From assembly GCF_000718255.1 (NCBI RefSeq), contig NZ_JOFJ01000005.1, positions 310,001-374,000 of the forward strand: a DNA stretch of 64,000 bases. The letters run 5' to 3'. The notes under the pieces are model-generated. The model did no database searches. It saw only the letters and a list, made by a program, of their open reading frames with translations, and was not told where the DNA came from. Source of the stretch: Spirillospora albida. Its GTDB lineage: Bacteria > Actinomycetota > Actinomycetes > Streptosporangiales > Streptosporangiaceae. A program made the position numbers and the translations under genes. Below, piece by piece: positions 42,498 to 50,289 of the stretch. The first letter of the stretch is position 1; every line of letters begins with the position of its first letter.

Positions 42498-44648
42498 GTC
42501 GGCGCGGAGCTCGGCGGCCCGAGCGCTGCCGACCTGCTCGTAAGCGGTGATCGCCGCTTCCCGATGCTGCCGTTCCCGCGTCGCATCACCCATCAGGGCG
42601 GACAAGTCGGCCAGCGACTCGCTGATCTGGCCGACCTGGTAGGTGCGCGACTCGTCCCGCATGACCTCCAGTGCCTTGCCCAGCGCATCGGCGGCGGGCT
42701 CGGTGCGGCGCGCTCGCAAGTGCAGGACGCCCAGCGTGTGCAGCACCCGGCCCCGGTTGTAGGGGTCGGGAATGGACGCGAAGATCTCGTGGGCGCGGGA
42801 CAGGGAGGCCATGGCCTCGTCCTCGGCGTCCAGCATGAGGTGGGCGCGGGCCAGGTGGTGCAGGTTGATCGCGACCCCGCGCACCCGGCCGTTCGCCTCC
42901 TCCAGGTCCCGCGCCTGGTGGAAGTGGTCGACGGCCTTGGCAGGCTCGCCGGCGTCCAGGTGAGCGCGGCCGATGAACTCCAGCGTGGTGGCACGGTCGA
43001 GCGGCTCGGTCACCACGTCCAGCGTCGCGCCCAGCACCTGGTGTGCCTCCGCGAACCGGCGGGTCTCGTACAGCGCCCGGCCGAGCTGGATGCCCATGCG
43101 GAACCGGGCGCCCGGGTCGTCCAAGGCCTCGGCCGCGCGCAGCCCCACCCGGTGCGTGTCGATCCATTGGTCATAGTGCTTGAGCGAGAAGAAGAAACCC
43201 CACAGCGCTTCACACAGCTGCCAGGCGAGGTCGTGCCACTCGCGTTCGCCGGCGGCATGGACGGCCGCGCACAGGTTCCGGTGCTCGCCCCGCAGCGCGG
43301 CGAGCGCCCGTCCCACCGCCTCGCGTCCGGTCCCGTAGGGCGACGGCCGGACGCGCAGTTCCCGGTACACCGGGCCGGTCGTCGGGCGGTGCGAATTGAC
43401 CGCCAGATCGGCCTCGGCCGCGAACCGCAGGTACCACGCGATGGCACGCCGGACGGCGGCGTCCCGGGAATCGGCGTCCTCGTCGCGTTCGGCCTTGGCC
43501 CGCGCGTGCGCACGGATCAGGTCATGGAGGATGTAGCGGTCGCCGTCCTCATCGAGCAGGTGCCGCTCCACGAGCGCTTCCAGGAGGACGTTTGCGTCCG
43601 GGCGGTCCAGCAAGGCGGCCGCGGCCTCGGCGCTGAAGACCATCGCGGGTCCCCGGGCGCCGCGCGGCACGGCCGTGGGCCGGTCGCCGCCCCCGGGGTG
43701 CAGGCCGAGCAGCCGGTAGGCGCGCCGGACCTCCGCGGGCATCGCCTCGTACCCCTCGTCGCCGAGAACGCGCACGGCCCATTCCCCCTCCGCCGGACGA
43801 GCGTCGCCGTGGTCCGCCCCCATCCTCGCGGCGAGAGCCGCCGGAGACAGGTTCCGGCGGGTCTTCAACCGGCCCGCGGCCATCCGGATCGCCAGCGGCC
43901 AGCCGCCGCAGAGGCGGAGCAGCGCCCGCGCCCCCTCCGGATCGTGGTCGACACGGTCGGGGCGAAGGAGCATGCGCAGCAGGTCGAGGCCATCCCTCTC
44001 CGGCAGGCCGCGCAGCGGGATGACCTCGGCGTCGTGGCGGCCGGCCAGATCGCCGACTTCGGTCAGTTCACCGTCGGTCGTCACGAAGACGACGCAGCCT
44101 GGGGACGGCGGCACGAACGCGTCCACGTCGCGCACCAGCCGGACGTTGTCCAGCAGAAGGAATGCCTTCCGCCGGGCCAGCTGGGATCGCAGCAGCGCCA
44201 GCCGTCCCTGATCGCTGTGCGGCTGGTGCTCGCCCGCGATCCCGAGCTGCTCCAAGAGATCCGTGGCCGTCTCGCCGAGCCCTCCGCCCAGAGCGCGCCT
44301 GGATAAGCCGCCGCCGAGATCGGCGTAGAGCAGCCCGTCGGGGAAACGCTCTCGCTCCGACGTCGCCCACTGCACGGCCATCGCGGTCTTGCCCACGCCG
44401 CGCAGGCCCGCCACGATCACCAGTGCCGGATTGCCGCGCCCCTGGCTCCTCCCCACGGCCACGGTGGCCTCGCGCAGCGGCGACTCGCGGTCGAGGAAGG
44501 GGTTCGCGCCGGGCGGCAGCGACCACGGCGGCTCCGGGGCCCGCTCGCCGGGCCCCGCGTAGACGTTCATCACCTCGACGCTGTGCGCCTGGACGACGTT
44601 GCGCGCCCGGCCCTCGTAGCGATTTCCGTCCCCGTTGTCGCCAGCCAC
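42489..44648 (-). CDS. NLR-like NB-ARC/TPR protein with N-terminal amyloid-type signalling motif
   Basis: The protein has 719 residues from the GTG at 44648 (a TTG at 44696 is the alternative). Residues 9-24, NRYEGRARNVVQAHSV, resemble the bacterial amyloid signalling (BASS) motifs at the N-terminus of NLRs and match the C-terminus of the divergent neighbour. An NB-ARC-type NTPase follows: P-loop GLRGVGKT (81-88), Walker B LLLDNV (164-169) and GGWPLAI (248-254). After a winged-helix-like part come TPR repeats (about 430-719, with ALDDPGARFRMGIQLGRALYETRRFAEAHQVL and later copies). There is no SARP DNA-binding domain. The role inferred is a ligand-triggered ATPase that nucleates the effector. 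Confidence 0.85.
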   Translation of the reverse strand: MAGDNGDGNRYEGRARNVVQAHSVEVMNVYAGPGERAPEPPWSLPPGANPFLDRESPLREATVAVGRSQGRGNPALVIVAGLRGVGKTAMAVQWATSERERFPDGLLYADLGGGLSRRALGGGLGETATDLLEQLGIAGEHQPHSDQGRLALLRSQLARRKAFLLLDNVRLVRDVDAFVPPSPGCVVFVTTDGELTEVGDLAGRHDAEVIPLRGLPERDGLDLLRMLLRPDRVDHDPEGARALLRLCGGWPLAIRMAAGRLKTRRNLSPAALAARMGADHGDARPAEGEWAVRVLGDEGYEAMPAEVRRAYRLLGLHPGGGDRPTAVPRGARGPAMVFSAEAAAALLDRPDANVLLEALVERHLLDEDGDRYILHDLIRAHARAKAERDEDADSRDAAVRRAIAWYLRFAAEADLAVNSHRPTTGPVYRELRVRPSPYGTGREAVGRALAALRGEHRNLCAAVHAAGEREWHDLAWQLCEALWGFFFSLKHYDQWIDTHRVGLRAAEALDDPGARFRMGIQLGRALYETRRFAEAHQVLGATLDVVTEPLDRATTLEFIGRAHLDAGEPAKAVDHFHQARDLEEANGRVRGVAINLHHLARAHLMLDAEDEAMASLSRAHEIFASIPDPYNRGRVLHTLGVLHLRARRTEPAADALGKALEVMRDESRTYQVGQISESLADLSALMGDATRERQHREAAITAYEQVGSARAAELRADSS

Positions 44649-44837
44649 TCCGGCACCGCCCGCCAGGTCATGATGATCGATTTCCCGCAGTCGCAAGGGG
44701 AGTGTGCCAGCGGCCTTCCGGGAGCGCCAACGATCCAGGTCACGGACGCGTCGAGGAGCGGGGCTGACACATCGCGCCGACGCGTGATGGACTGGCCCCG
44801 TGCCGTGACCTCATCCCCTCGCGTTCAGGAGTGATCC

Positions 44838-45257
44838 ATGGCTGATCCGTTGACTCTGGCGATCGCCGCGGCGGCGGCCGGCAAGGCGGTCGAGCTGTCC
44901 GGCCGGCCCGTCCGGGACGGCATCGCCGCGCTCGGCCGGATGGTGCGCGGCCGGTTCCGCGGGCAGGCCGCGGAGGAGGAGGTCCTCGGCGGGGCGATCG
45001 CCGATCCGGACGACTCCCGGATCACGCGTCTGGCCGAGGCTCTGCGCCGCGCCATGGAGGAGGACCCGGCCTTCGCCGACGATCTCCAGGCCGCGCTCCG
45101 GCTGGCCATGGACGAAGACCCGGAGTTCCGCGCCGAGGTCCTCGACCGGCGTCGGCAGACGCAGGTGAGCGACGACGGCGTGAGCAACGTCTTCAACGGG
45201 ACGGCTGAGAAGGTCGTCCAGCTGCGCGACGTCAACGGCGGCCTCACGATCAACTGA
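44838..45257 (+). CDS. Bell-like helical effector with C-terminal amyloid-type motif
   Basis: The protein has 139 residues. It starts MADPLTLAIAAAAAGKAVELSGRPVRDGIAALGRMVRGRFRG, an Ala-rich helical opening like the Bell domain found on bacterial NLR-associated effectors, followed by acidic helices (RITRLAEALRRAMEEDPAFADDLQAAL). Residues 117-132, NVFNGTAEKVVQLRDV, align with the N-terminus of the divergent NB-ARC protein at N, an aromatic, G, A, VVQ and V. AGGAG precedes the ATG by about 7 nt. It shares a 189-bp promoter region with that gene. A cell-death executor triggered by templated assembly is inferred. Confidence 0.8.
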   Translation: MADPLTLAIAAAAAGKAVELSGRPVRDGIAALGRMVRGRFRGQAAEEEVLGGAIADPDDSRITRLAEALRRAMEEDPAFADDLQAALRLAMDEDPEFRAEVLDRRRQTQVSDDGVSNVFNGTAEKVVQLRDVNGGLTIN

Positions 45258-45264
45258 CGCGGGG

Positions 45265-45792
45265 TCAGTGGCGGAGGGCCGAGCGCGGGAGATGGCGGTT
45301 GAACCAGTCGGCGGCCTGCGTGGTGACCTCCGTGAGGTCGTCGGCCGCGCCGTCGATGACGTGGAGTTCGGCGCTTTCCAAGAGGTCGGCGGCGCGCTGG
45401 TTGGCGGCGTGGGTGTCGTCCCCGGTGATCAGCAGGACGGGTGCGCGGACGCGGGGCAGGCAGGGGAGCGCGAGGTCCGTGCTGCCCGACCGGGAGACGA
45501 CCGCGGCCACCGTGTGCGGGCGGGCGGCGGCGGCGGCGAGGGTTCCGGCGGCGGTGGTGCCGGCGCCGTAGAGGCCGAGGGGCAGACCGGCCGTGCGGGG
45601 CGCCGCTTCGAGGCCCTCGGTCACCTCGTCGATCGCGTGGAGGAGCGTCATGGTGAGGGGCTCCATGTCCTCCTCGGGGACGTCCAGGAGGACGGTGCCG
45701 AGGCCCGCGGTGTTCAGCGCGGCGGCCACGGACTCCTCGGCGTTCGCCAGCAGCACGACGCCCGTCGCGTTCTCGGGGATCGACGGGTTCAT
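45265..45792 (-). CDS. Small alpha/beta-hydrolase-like protein lacking the catalytic nucleophile
   Basis: The protein has 175 residues, resembling dienelactone-hydrolase-like proteins (GVVLLANAEESVAAALNTAGLGTVLLDVPEEDME; RAPVLLITGDDTHAANQRAADLLESAELHVIDGAADDL). The nucleophile elbow reads GLYGAGTTAAG, where family members have GLFGASTGAAA, so Ser is replaced by Gly. It is also short and has lost part of the fold. It probably has a non-catalytic role, or is a decaying copy. ATG 45792 overlaps the CBS-protein stop by 4 nt. Confidence 0.75.
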   Translation of the reverse strand: MNPSIPENATGVVLLANAEESVAAALNTAGLGTVLLDVPEEDMEPLTMTLLHAIDEVTEGLEAAPRTAGLPLGLYGAGTTAAGTLAAAAARPHTVAAVVSRSGSTDLALPCLPRVRAPVLLITGDDTHAANQRAADLLESAELHVIDGAADDLTEVTTQAADWFNRHLPRSALRH

Positions 45793-46208
45793 ACGTTCGG
45801 CGGCTCGGCGCTGATGTCGGCGAGGGCCGACCGCTCGTCCCGCTGGACGGCGAGATCGCCGATCGACACGACGCCGATCGGGCGGTCGCCCTCGACGACG
45901 GGGACGCGGCGGATCGCGTGCTCGCGCATCAGGCCGACGGCGGCGTCGGCGTCCTCGGCGGAGTCGATCGTGATCAGGTTCGTGCTGCAGATCTCCGCGA
46001 CGGACGTGTCGGCCGGGTCGCGGCCGGCGGCGACCGCCCGGACGACGATGTCACGGTCGGTGACCAGGCCGCGCAGCCTGCCCTCGTGGACGACGAGGAC
46101 GTCCCCGATGCCGTGCTGCCGCATCAGGTCTCCGACCTCGGTCAAAGGCGTGTCCGGCGGCACCGTGACGGGCGCCGGCGTCATCACTTCGTTCACCTTC
46201 TGGGTCAC
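45789..46208 (-). CDS. CBS-domain protein
   Basis: The protein has 139 residues and consists of two CBS motifs (about 8-60, VNEVMTPAPVTVPPDTPLTEVGDLMRQHGIGDVLVV and about 73-125, VAEICSTNLITIDSAEDADAAVGLMREHAIRRVPVVE), the adenosine-nucleotide-binding pair common in stand-alone actinobacterial proteins. The ends are short, so it has no other domain. It is co-translated with the hydrolase-like gene. Binding of AMP, ATP or NADH is the family habit; the partner is unknown. Confidence 0.9.
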   Translation of the reverse strand: MTQKVNEVMTPAPVTVPPDTPLTEVGDLMRQHGIGDVLVVHEGRLRGLVTDRDIVVRAVAAGRDPADTSVAEICSTNLITIDSAEDADAAVGLMREHAIRRVPVVEGDRPIGVVSIGDLAVQRDERSALADISAEPPNV

Positions 46209-46236
46209 GGGGTCCGACTACCCGGAGTGAGGCGTT

Positions 46237-47145
46237 TTATGTCGTGTCGGGGCCGTCCTGCTCGGCGAGGAACCGCTCGAACTGGGCGCCGAGCTCTTCG
46301 GCGGTCGGCATGTCCTGCGATTCGGCGAGCAGGTTCTCGCGTTCGGCGGCGCCCGCGAACGCGTCGTACTGCTGCTCCAGGGCCTGCACGACCTTCTCGA
46401 CCTCGTCGTTCCCGGCGACCTGCTCGGCGATCTCGGCGTCGGTGCGGGCGGCGGCCTCGCGCAGCCGCTCCGACGGCAGGACCAGGCCCGTCGCCTCCAT
46501 GATCGCCTCGAGAGTCGCGACCGCCGCCGCCGGATACGCCGACTGCGACAGGTAGTGCGGGACGTGGACGGCGAGCCCCACCGCGTCGTGGCCCGCCTCG
46601 CCGAGCCGCAGTTCCAGCAGGCCGGAGGCGCTGCCGGGCACCTGGACCTTGTCGAACCACGAGCCGCCGCGGGCGACCAGCTCGGGCCGGGTGGCGTGCC
46701 CGGTGATCCCGACCGGACGCGTGTGCGGCACGCCCATCGGGATGCCGTGGAATCCGAGCGTCAGCCCGACTCCGAGCCGCTTCACGAGGTCCACCACCGA
46801 GGCCGTGAACCCCTCCCACAGGCGGTCCGGTTCCGGGCCGGACAGCAGCAGGAACGGCGTCCCCACGTCGTCATGGAGGAGGCGCACGACCAGTTCCGGG
46901 GCGTCGTAGGACGCCCAGTGGTCGCGGTCGAACGTCATCATCGGGCGCCGCGCCCGGTAGTCGATCAGCGCGTCCACGTCGAAGCGGGCGATCACGCGGT
47001 GCTCGAGCCCCTCCAGGAGGTGTTCCCGGACGAGCTGCCCCGCCGACCCCGCGTCCACGAAGCCGTCGAGGCTGTGCAGCAGCACCGGTTCGGTCAGCGT
47101 CGGCAGATCGCCGTCCAGCTCGTACAGGTCCTCAGGGTTCAGCAA
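46237..47145 (-). CDS. PAC2-family protein (proteasome-assembly-chaperone-like)
   Basis: The protein has 302 residues. The PAC2 fold is shown by PVLLHSLDGFVDAGSAGQLVREHLLE, RPMMTFDRDHWASYDAPELVVRLLHDDVGTPFLLLSGPEPDRLWEGF and FHGIPMGVPHTRPVGITGHA. In actinobacteria the family occurs near proteasome genes or alone; chaperone activity is inferred. TTG 47145 gives the family start MLNPEDLYEL with GGGGGAG just before it; a GTG at 47157 is the alternative. It lies 28 bp upstream of the CBS gene on the same strand. Confidence 0.85.
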   Translation of the reverse strand: MLNPEDLYELDGDLPTLTEPVLLHSLDGFVDAGSAGQLVREHLLEGLEHRVIARFDVDALIDYRARRPMMTFDRDHWASYDAPELVVRLLHDDVGTPFLLLSGPEPDRLWEGFTASVVDLVKRLGVGLTLGFHGIPMGVPHTRPVGITGHATRPELVARGGSWFDKVQVPGSASGLLELRLGEAGHDAVGLAVHVPHYLSQSAYPAAAVATLEAIMEATGLVLPSERLREAAARTDAEIAEQVAGNDEVEKVVQALEQQYDAFAGAAERENLLAESQDMPTAEELGAQFERFLAEQDGPDTT

Positions 47146-47293
47146 CGTCTCCCCCACTAAGTCATCCGACTTTCCCAGCCTATTGCAATGCCCCTGACAC
47201 CGCGCTCGCCGCGGGCGCGGGCGGGGTTCTCAGGTGGGCCGCGCTCCTGCCGATCGGAGGGAGCCGAGAAAACGTACAAGGGTGGAGAGTCGC

Positions 47294-48877
47294 ATGATGT
47301 GGCCTTGGGTCGCGGTCTACGGCGTTTCGGCGGGGGTCAACCTCCTGCTCGCCGTCGGCGCCTGGGGGCGGCGGCGGGTGGCGCCGGCCTTCGCCGCGAC
47401 CGCGGTGATGCTCCTGATGTGCTCCTGGTACGTGCTGATCAACCTGCTGGTCATCGTGTGGGACGACCGTCCGGGCCGGGTGGCCGTGCTGACGGGCCTG
47501 CTGGTCTCGGACGTCGCCGTCGTGTCGGCGTTCCTGTGCCTGGCGCTGCTGCTGATCGACCGGGCCTGGCGGCCGTCCCGGCGCCTGCTCCTGCTGCTGG
47601 CCGTCGAACCGGTCGTGTCCGGTGCGCTGCTCGTGACGAACGGCTGGCATCACACCTACTACGCCGTGATGCCCCATCCGGGGCAGCCCTTCGGGGAGCC
47701 GGGCCCGGCGCTGACCCTGCACACGATCTACCTGTACACGATCGTCGGCACCGCGCTCGTCCGGCTGGGGCGGGCATGGCTGCAGAACCCGCGGGACCAG
47801 CGGCGGATCTACAGCTGGATCCTCATCTCGTCCCTGTGCCCCGTCATCGCGGGACTGGTCTCCCTCGTGTTCGGCCTGAGCTACGAGCTCGCCCCGATCG
47901 GCATGGCGATCACCGCGGTGATCAACTACCGGGCGCTGATCGAGGAGGGGCTGCCCGCGCAGGTGTCGATCGCCCGGCAGCGGGTCATGGAGACCATCCA
48001 GGACGCCGTCGTCGTCCTGGACCGGGCCGGGCTCGTCCTGGACGCCAACCCGGCCGCCCACCGGCTGCTGCGAAGGCTGCGGCCGGGCGCCTCCGCCGAG
48101 GTGCAGGGACGGTCGGCCGCCGAGCTGTTCGGTGTCCACGTCGACCTCGCCGAGGGCGCCATCCGGAGCCTGACGCTCACCGACGCGCGCGGGGTGGCCC
48201 TGGACCTGGACCTGTCCATCGACACGCTGCCCGACCGGCGGGGTGCCGCGCTGGGGTGGGCGCTGGTCGCCCGCGACACGACGGAGCTGAACGACCGCCG
48301 CCGGCAGGCCGAGGAGGCCAACGAGAAGCTGCAGCAGCAGCTCGCCACCATCGAGGCGCTCCGCGCCGACCTTGCGGAGCAGGCGGTCAGGGACTCGCTG
48401 ACCGGCCTCTACAACCGCCGCCGCCTCATGGAGATCCTGGCCGAGCTCTACGACCAGGACCGGCCGTTCAGCCTGACCCTGCTGGACATCGACCACTTCA
48501 AGCGCGTCAACGACACGTACGGGCACAACGCCGGCGACGCGGTGCTCAAGCTCGTCGCGCGGCACCTCACCGGGCGCGTGCGGCTGGAGGACACCGTGGT
48601 GCGGCACGGCGGCGAGGAGTTCGTCGTCGTGATGGTCGGCGCCACGCCGCAGGACGCGCGGGCGCGCATGGAGCAGGTGCGGGAGCACATCGCCGAGGTC
48701 AGCCGCGTCGAGGAGCCGTACATCCCCGTGACGTTCAGCGCGGGTGTCGCCTCGGCGGCCGTGCATCCCGGCGCCAACGACCTGCTGCACGCCGCCGACG
48801 AGGCGCTGTACGCGGCCAAGCGGCTCGGCCGGAACCGGATCGAGCTCGCCGACCCGGCGTCCGAGGCCGCCGCCTGA
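47294..48877 (+). CDS. Membrane diguanylate cyclase (7TM-PAS-GGDEF)
   Basis: The protein has 527 residues. Seven or so N-terminal helices (about 1-225) of the His-kinase-N-terminal type are followed by a PAS domain (about 230-345, VMETIQDAVVVLDRAGLVLDANPAA) and a coiled linker. The GGDEF domain (about 365-520) has DSLTGLYNRRRLMEIL, LLDIDHFKRVNDTYGHNAGDAVL and an intact GGEEF site, with an inhibitory RLED (RxxD) five residues before it. It should make cyclic di-GMP in response to a membrane or redox signal and feel feedback. Two adjacent ATGs (47294, 47297) start it. Confidence 0.92.
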   Translation: MMWPWVAVYGVSAGVNLLLAVGAWGRRRVAPAFAATAVMLLMCSWYVLINLLVIVWDDRPGRVAVLTGLLVSDVAVVSAFLCLALLLIDRAWRPSRRLLLLLAVEPVVSGALLVTNGWHHTYYAVMPHPGQPFGEPGPALTLHTIYLYTIVGTALVRLGRAWLQNPRDQRRIYSWILISSLCPVIAGLVSLVFGLSYELAPIGMAITAVINYRALIEEGLPAQVSIARQRVMETIQDAVVVLDRAGLVLDANPAAHRLLRRLRPGASAEVQGRSAAELFGVHVDLAEGAIRSLTLTDARGVALDLDLSIDTLPDRRGAALGWALVARDTTELNDRRRQAEEANEKLQQQLATIEALRADLAEQAVRDSLTGLYNRRRLMEILAELYDQDRPFSLTLLDIDHFKRVNDTYGHNAGDAVLKLVARHLTGRVRLEDTVVRHGGEEFVVVMVGATPQDARARMEQVREHIAEVSRVEEPYIPVTFSAGVASAAVHPGANDLLHAADEALYAAKRLGRNRIELADPASEAAA

Positions 48878-48878
48878 G

Positions 48879-49835
48879 CTACGAGAAGACGCGGCTGGCG
48901 AGGAAGTCGTCCGGGAGCAGCGTGGTCAGCGCCGCGCGGTCGACCTCGCCGGACTCCGCCACGAGGCGGCTCGCGTGGCGGAGCCGGGCCCGCTCGATGG
49001 CGTTGCGGACGGAGCGCGCGTTGGCGAAGCGCGGCCGGGCGCGGCGCCGGTCGAGGTAGGCGCGGAAGACGGGTTCCGTCTCGGGCGCGAGGGTGTAGCC
49101 CTCGTCGCGCATCATGAGGCGGCCGATGGCCTCCAGCTCGTCCGGCTCGTAGTCGGGGAAGTCGATGTGGTGGGCGATGCGGGAGCTCATGCCGGGGTTG
49201 GACGCGAAGAAGGAGTCCATCCGGTCCTTGTAGCCGGCGAGCACCACGACGAGGTCGTCGCGCTGGTTCTCCATCACCTGAAGCAGGATCTCGATGGCCT
49301 CCTGCCCGTAGTCGCGCTCGTTCTCGGCCCGGTAGAGGTAGTACGCCTCGTCGATGAACAGGACGCCGCCCATCGCGCGCTTCAGCACCTCCTTCGTCTT
49401 GGGCGCGGTGTGGCCGACGTACTGGCCGACCAGGTCGTCGCGGGTGACGGAGACCAGGTGCCCCTTGCGGACGTAGCCGAGGCGGTGGAGGAGTTCCGCG
49501 AGCCGCACGGCCACGGTCGTCTTGCCCGTGCCGGGGCTGCCCGTGAAGCACATGTGCAGGTTGGGGCGTCCCGAGTCGATGCCGAAGCGCGCGCGGACGC
49601 GGTCCACGAGCAGCAGGGCGGCGATCTCGCGGATGCGGGTCTTCACCGGGGCGAGCCCCACCAGGTCGGCGTCGAGGGCGTCCAGGACCTCGTCGGCCTG
49701 CGCGTCGGAGCGCTCCCTCGCGAGGTCGACGCGGGCGTCGGGCGGCAGCGGGGCGAGGGGTTCCCCGGCGGCGGGGTCGGGCGCCGGGGAACCGTTCTCG
49801 GCGGGACGCATCCCGAAGCCGGGCCGTCCGGTCAA
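48879..49835 (-). CDS. cbbX: Red-type Rubisco activase CbbX
   Basis: The protein has 318 residues. It is an AAA+ ATPase that removes tight-binding sugar phosphates from red-type Rubisco by pulling on the large-subunit C-terminus. Walker A GSPGTGKTTVA, Walker B GVLFIDEAYYL, and the pore region VSVTRDDLVGQYVGHTAPKTKEVL with the conserved Tyr are present; arginine fingers fall in PGMSSRIAHHIDFPDY. TTG 49835 has GGGGAC 8 nt upstream and overlaps the cbbS stop. It is last in cbbL-cbbS-cbbX. Confidence 0.93.
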   Translation of the reverse strand: MTGRPGFGMRPAENGSPAPDPAAGEPLAPLPPDARVDLARERSDAQADEVLDALDADLVGLAPVKTRIREIAALLLVDRVRARFGIDSGRPNLHMCFTGSPGTGKTTVAVRLAELLHRLGYVRKGHLVSVTRDDLVGQYVGHTAPKTKEVLKRAMGGVLFIDEAYYLYRAENERDYGQEAIEILLQVMENQRDDLVVVLAGYKDRMDSFFASNPGMSSRIAHHIDFPDYEPDELEAIGRLMMRDEGYTLAPETEPVFRAYLDRRRARPRFANARSVRNAIERARLRHASRLVAESGEVDRAALTTLLPDDFLASRVFS

Positions 49836-50260
49836 GGCGCGTCCCCGTAGCGCTCGCCCTCCGGCCGGTCCAGCGCGTACGCGTGCAGCGTGTACCGGAC
49901 GCGCCGGTCCGACGTCTCCTCGCGGTCGAGGCGGAAGCCGGGCTCGCGGCGGGGCCGCTGGACGATGAACTGCAGCGCGGTCGTCTGCCGCCCGTACCGG
50001 GCGTCGTAGGCGTTCAGCCGGATGTAGTGGTCCGGGTACGCCTTCCGGCACTCCTTCACCTCGTACAGGACGCCGGCGGGGTCGGTGAGGTCGAACATCG
50101 GCAGGCCCCACATCTCCCAGTAGGAGTTGCGCGGGTGCGGGTCGTCGGTGAACTCGACGGAGCAGGGCCAGCCCCGGTCGAGGGCGTAGGCGGCCTGCTT
50201 CGCGATCTCGTCGTCGGTCAGCTCGGGCAGGAACGAGAAGGTGCCTTGGGTGATCCGCAT
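49832..50260 (-). CDS. cbbS: Rubisco small subunit, red type
   Basis: The protein has 142 residues. Matches to form IC small subunits include ITQGTFSFLPELTDDEIAKQAAYALDRGWPCSVEFTDDPHPRNSYWEMWGLPMFDL and ECRKAYPDHYIRLNAYDARYGRQTTALQFIVQRP. The C-terminal extension (EPGFRLDREE...RYTLHAYALDRPEGERYGDAP) is the beta-hairpin that plugs the central channel in red-type enzymes. It lies 29 bp after cbbL and is co-translated with cbbX. Confidence 0.95.
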   Translation of the reverse strand: MRITQGTFSFLPELTDDEIAKQAAYALDRGWPCSVEFTDDPHPRNSYWEMWGLPMFDLTDPAGVLYEVKECRKAYPDHYIRLNAYDARYGRQTTALQFIVQRPRREPGFRLDREETSDRRVRYTLHAYALDRPEGERYGDAP

Positions 50261-50289
50261 CAGATGCTCCGAGGTCGGGGGCGGGCCCG

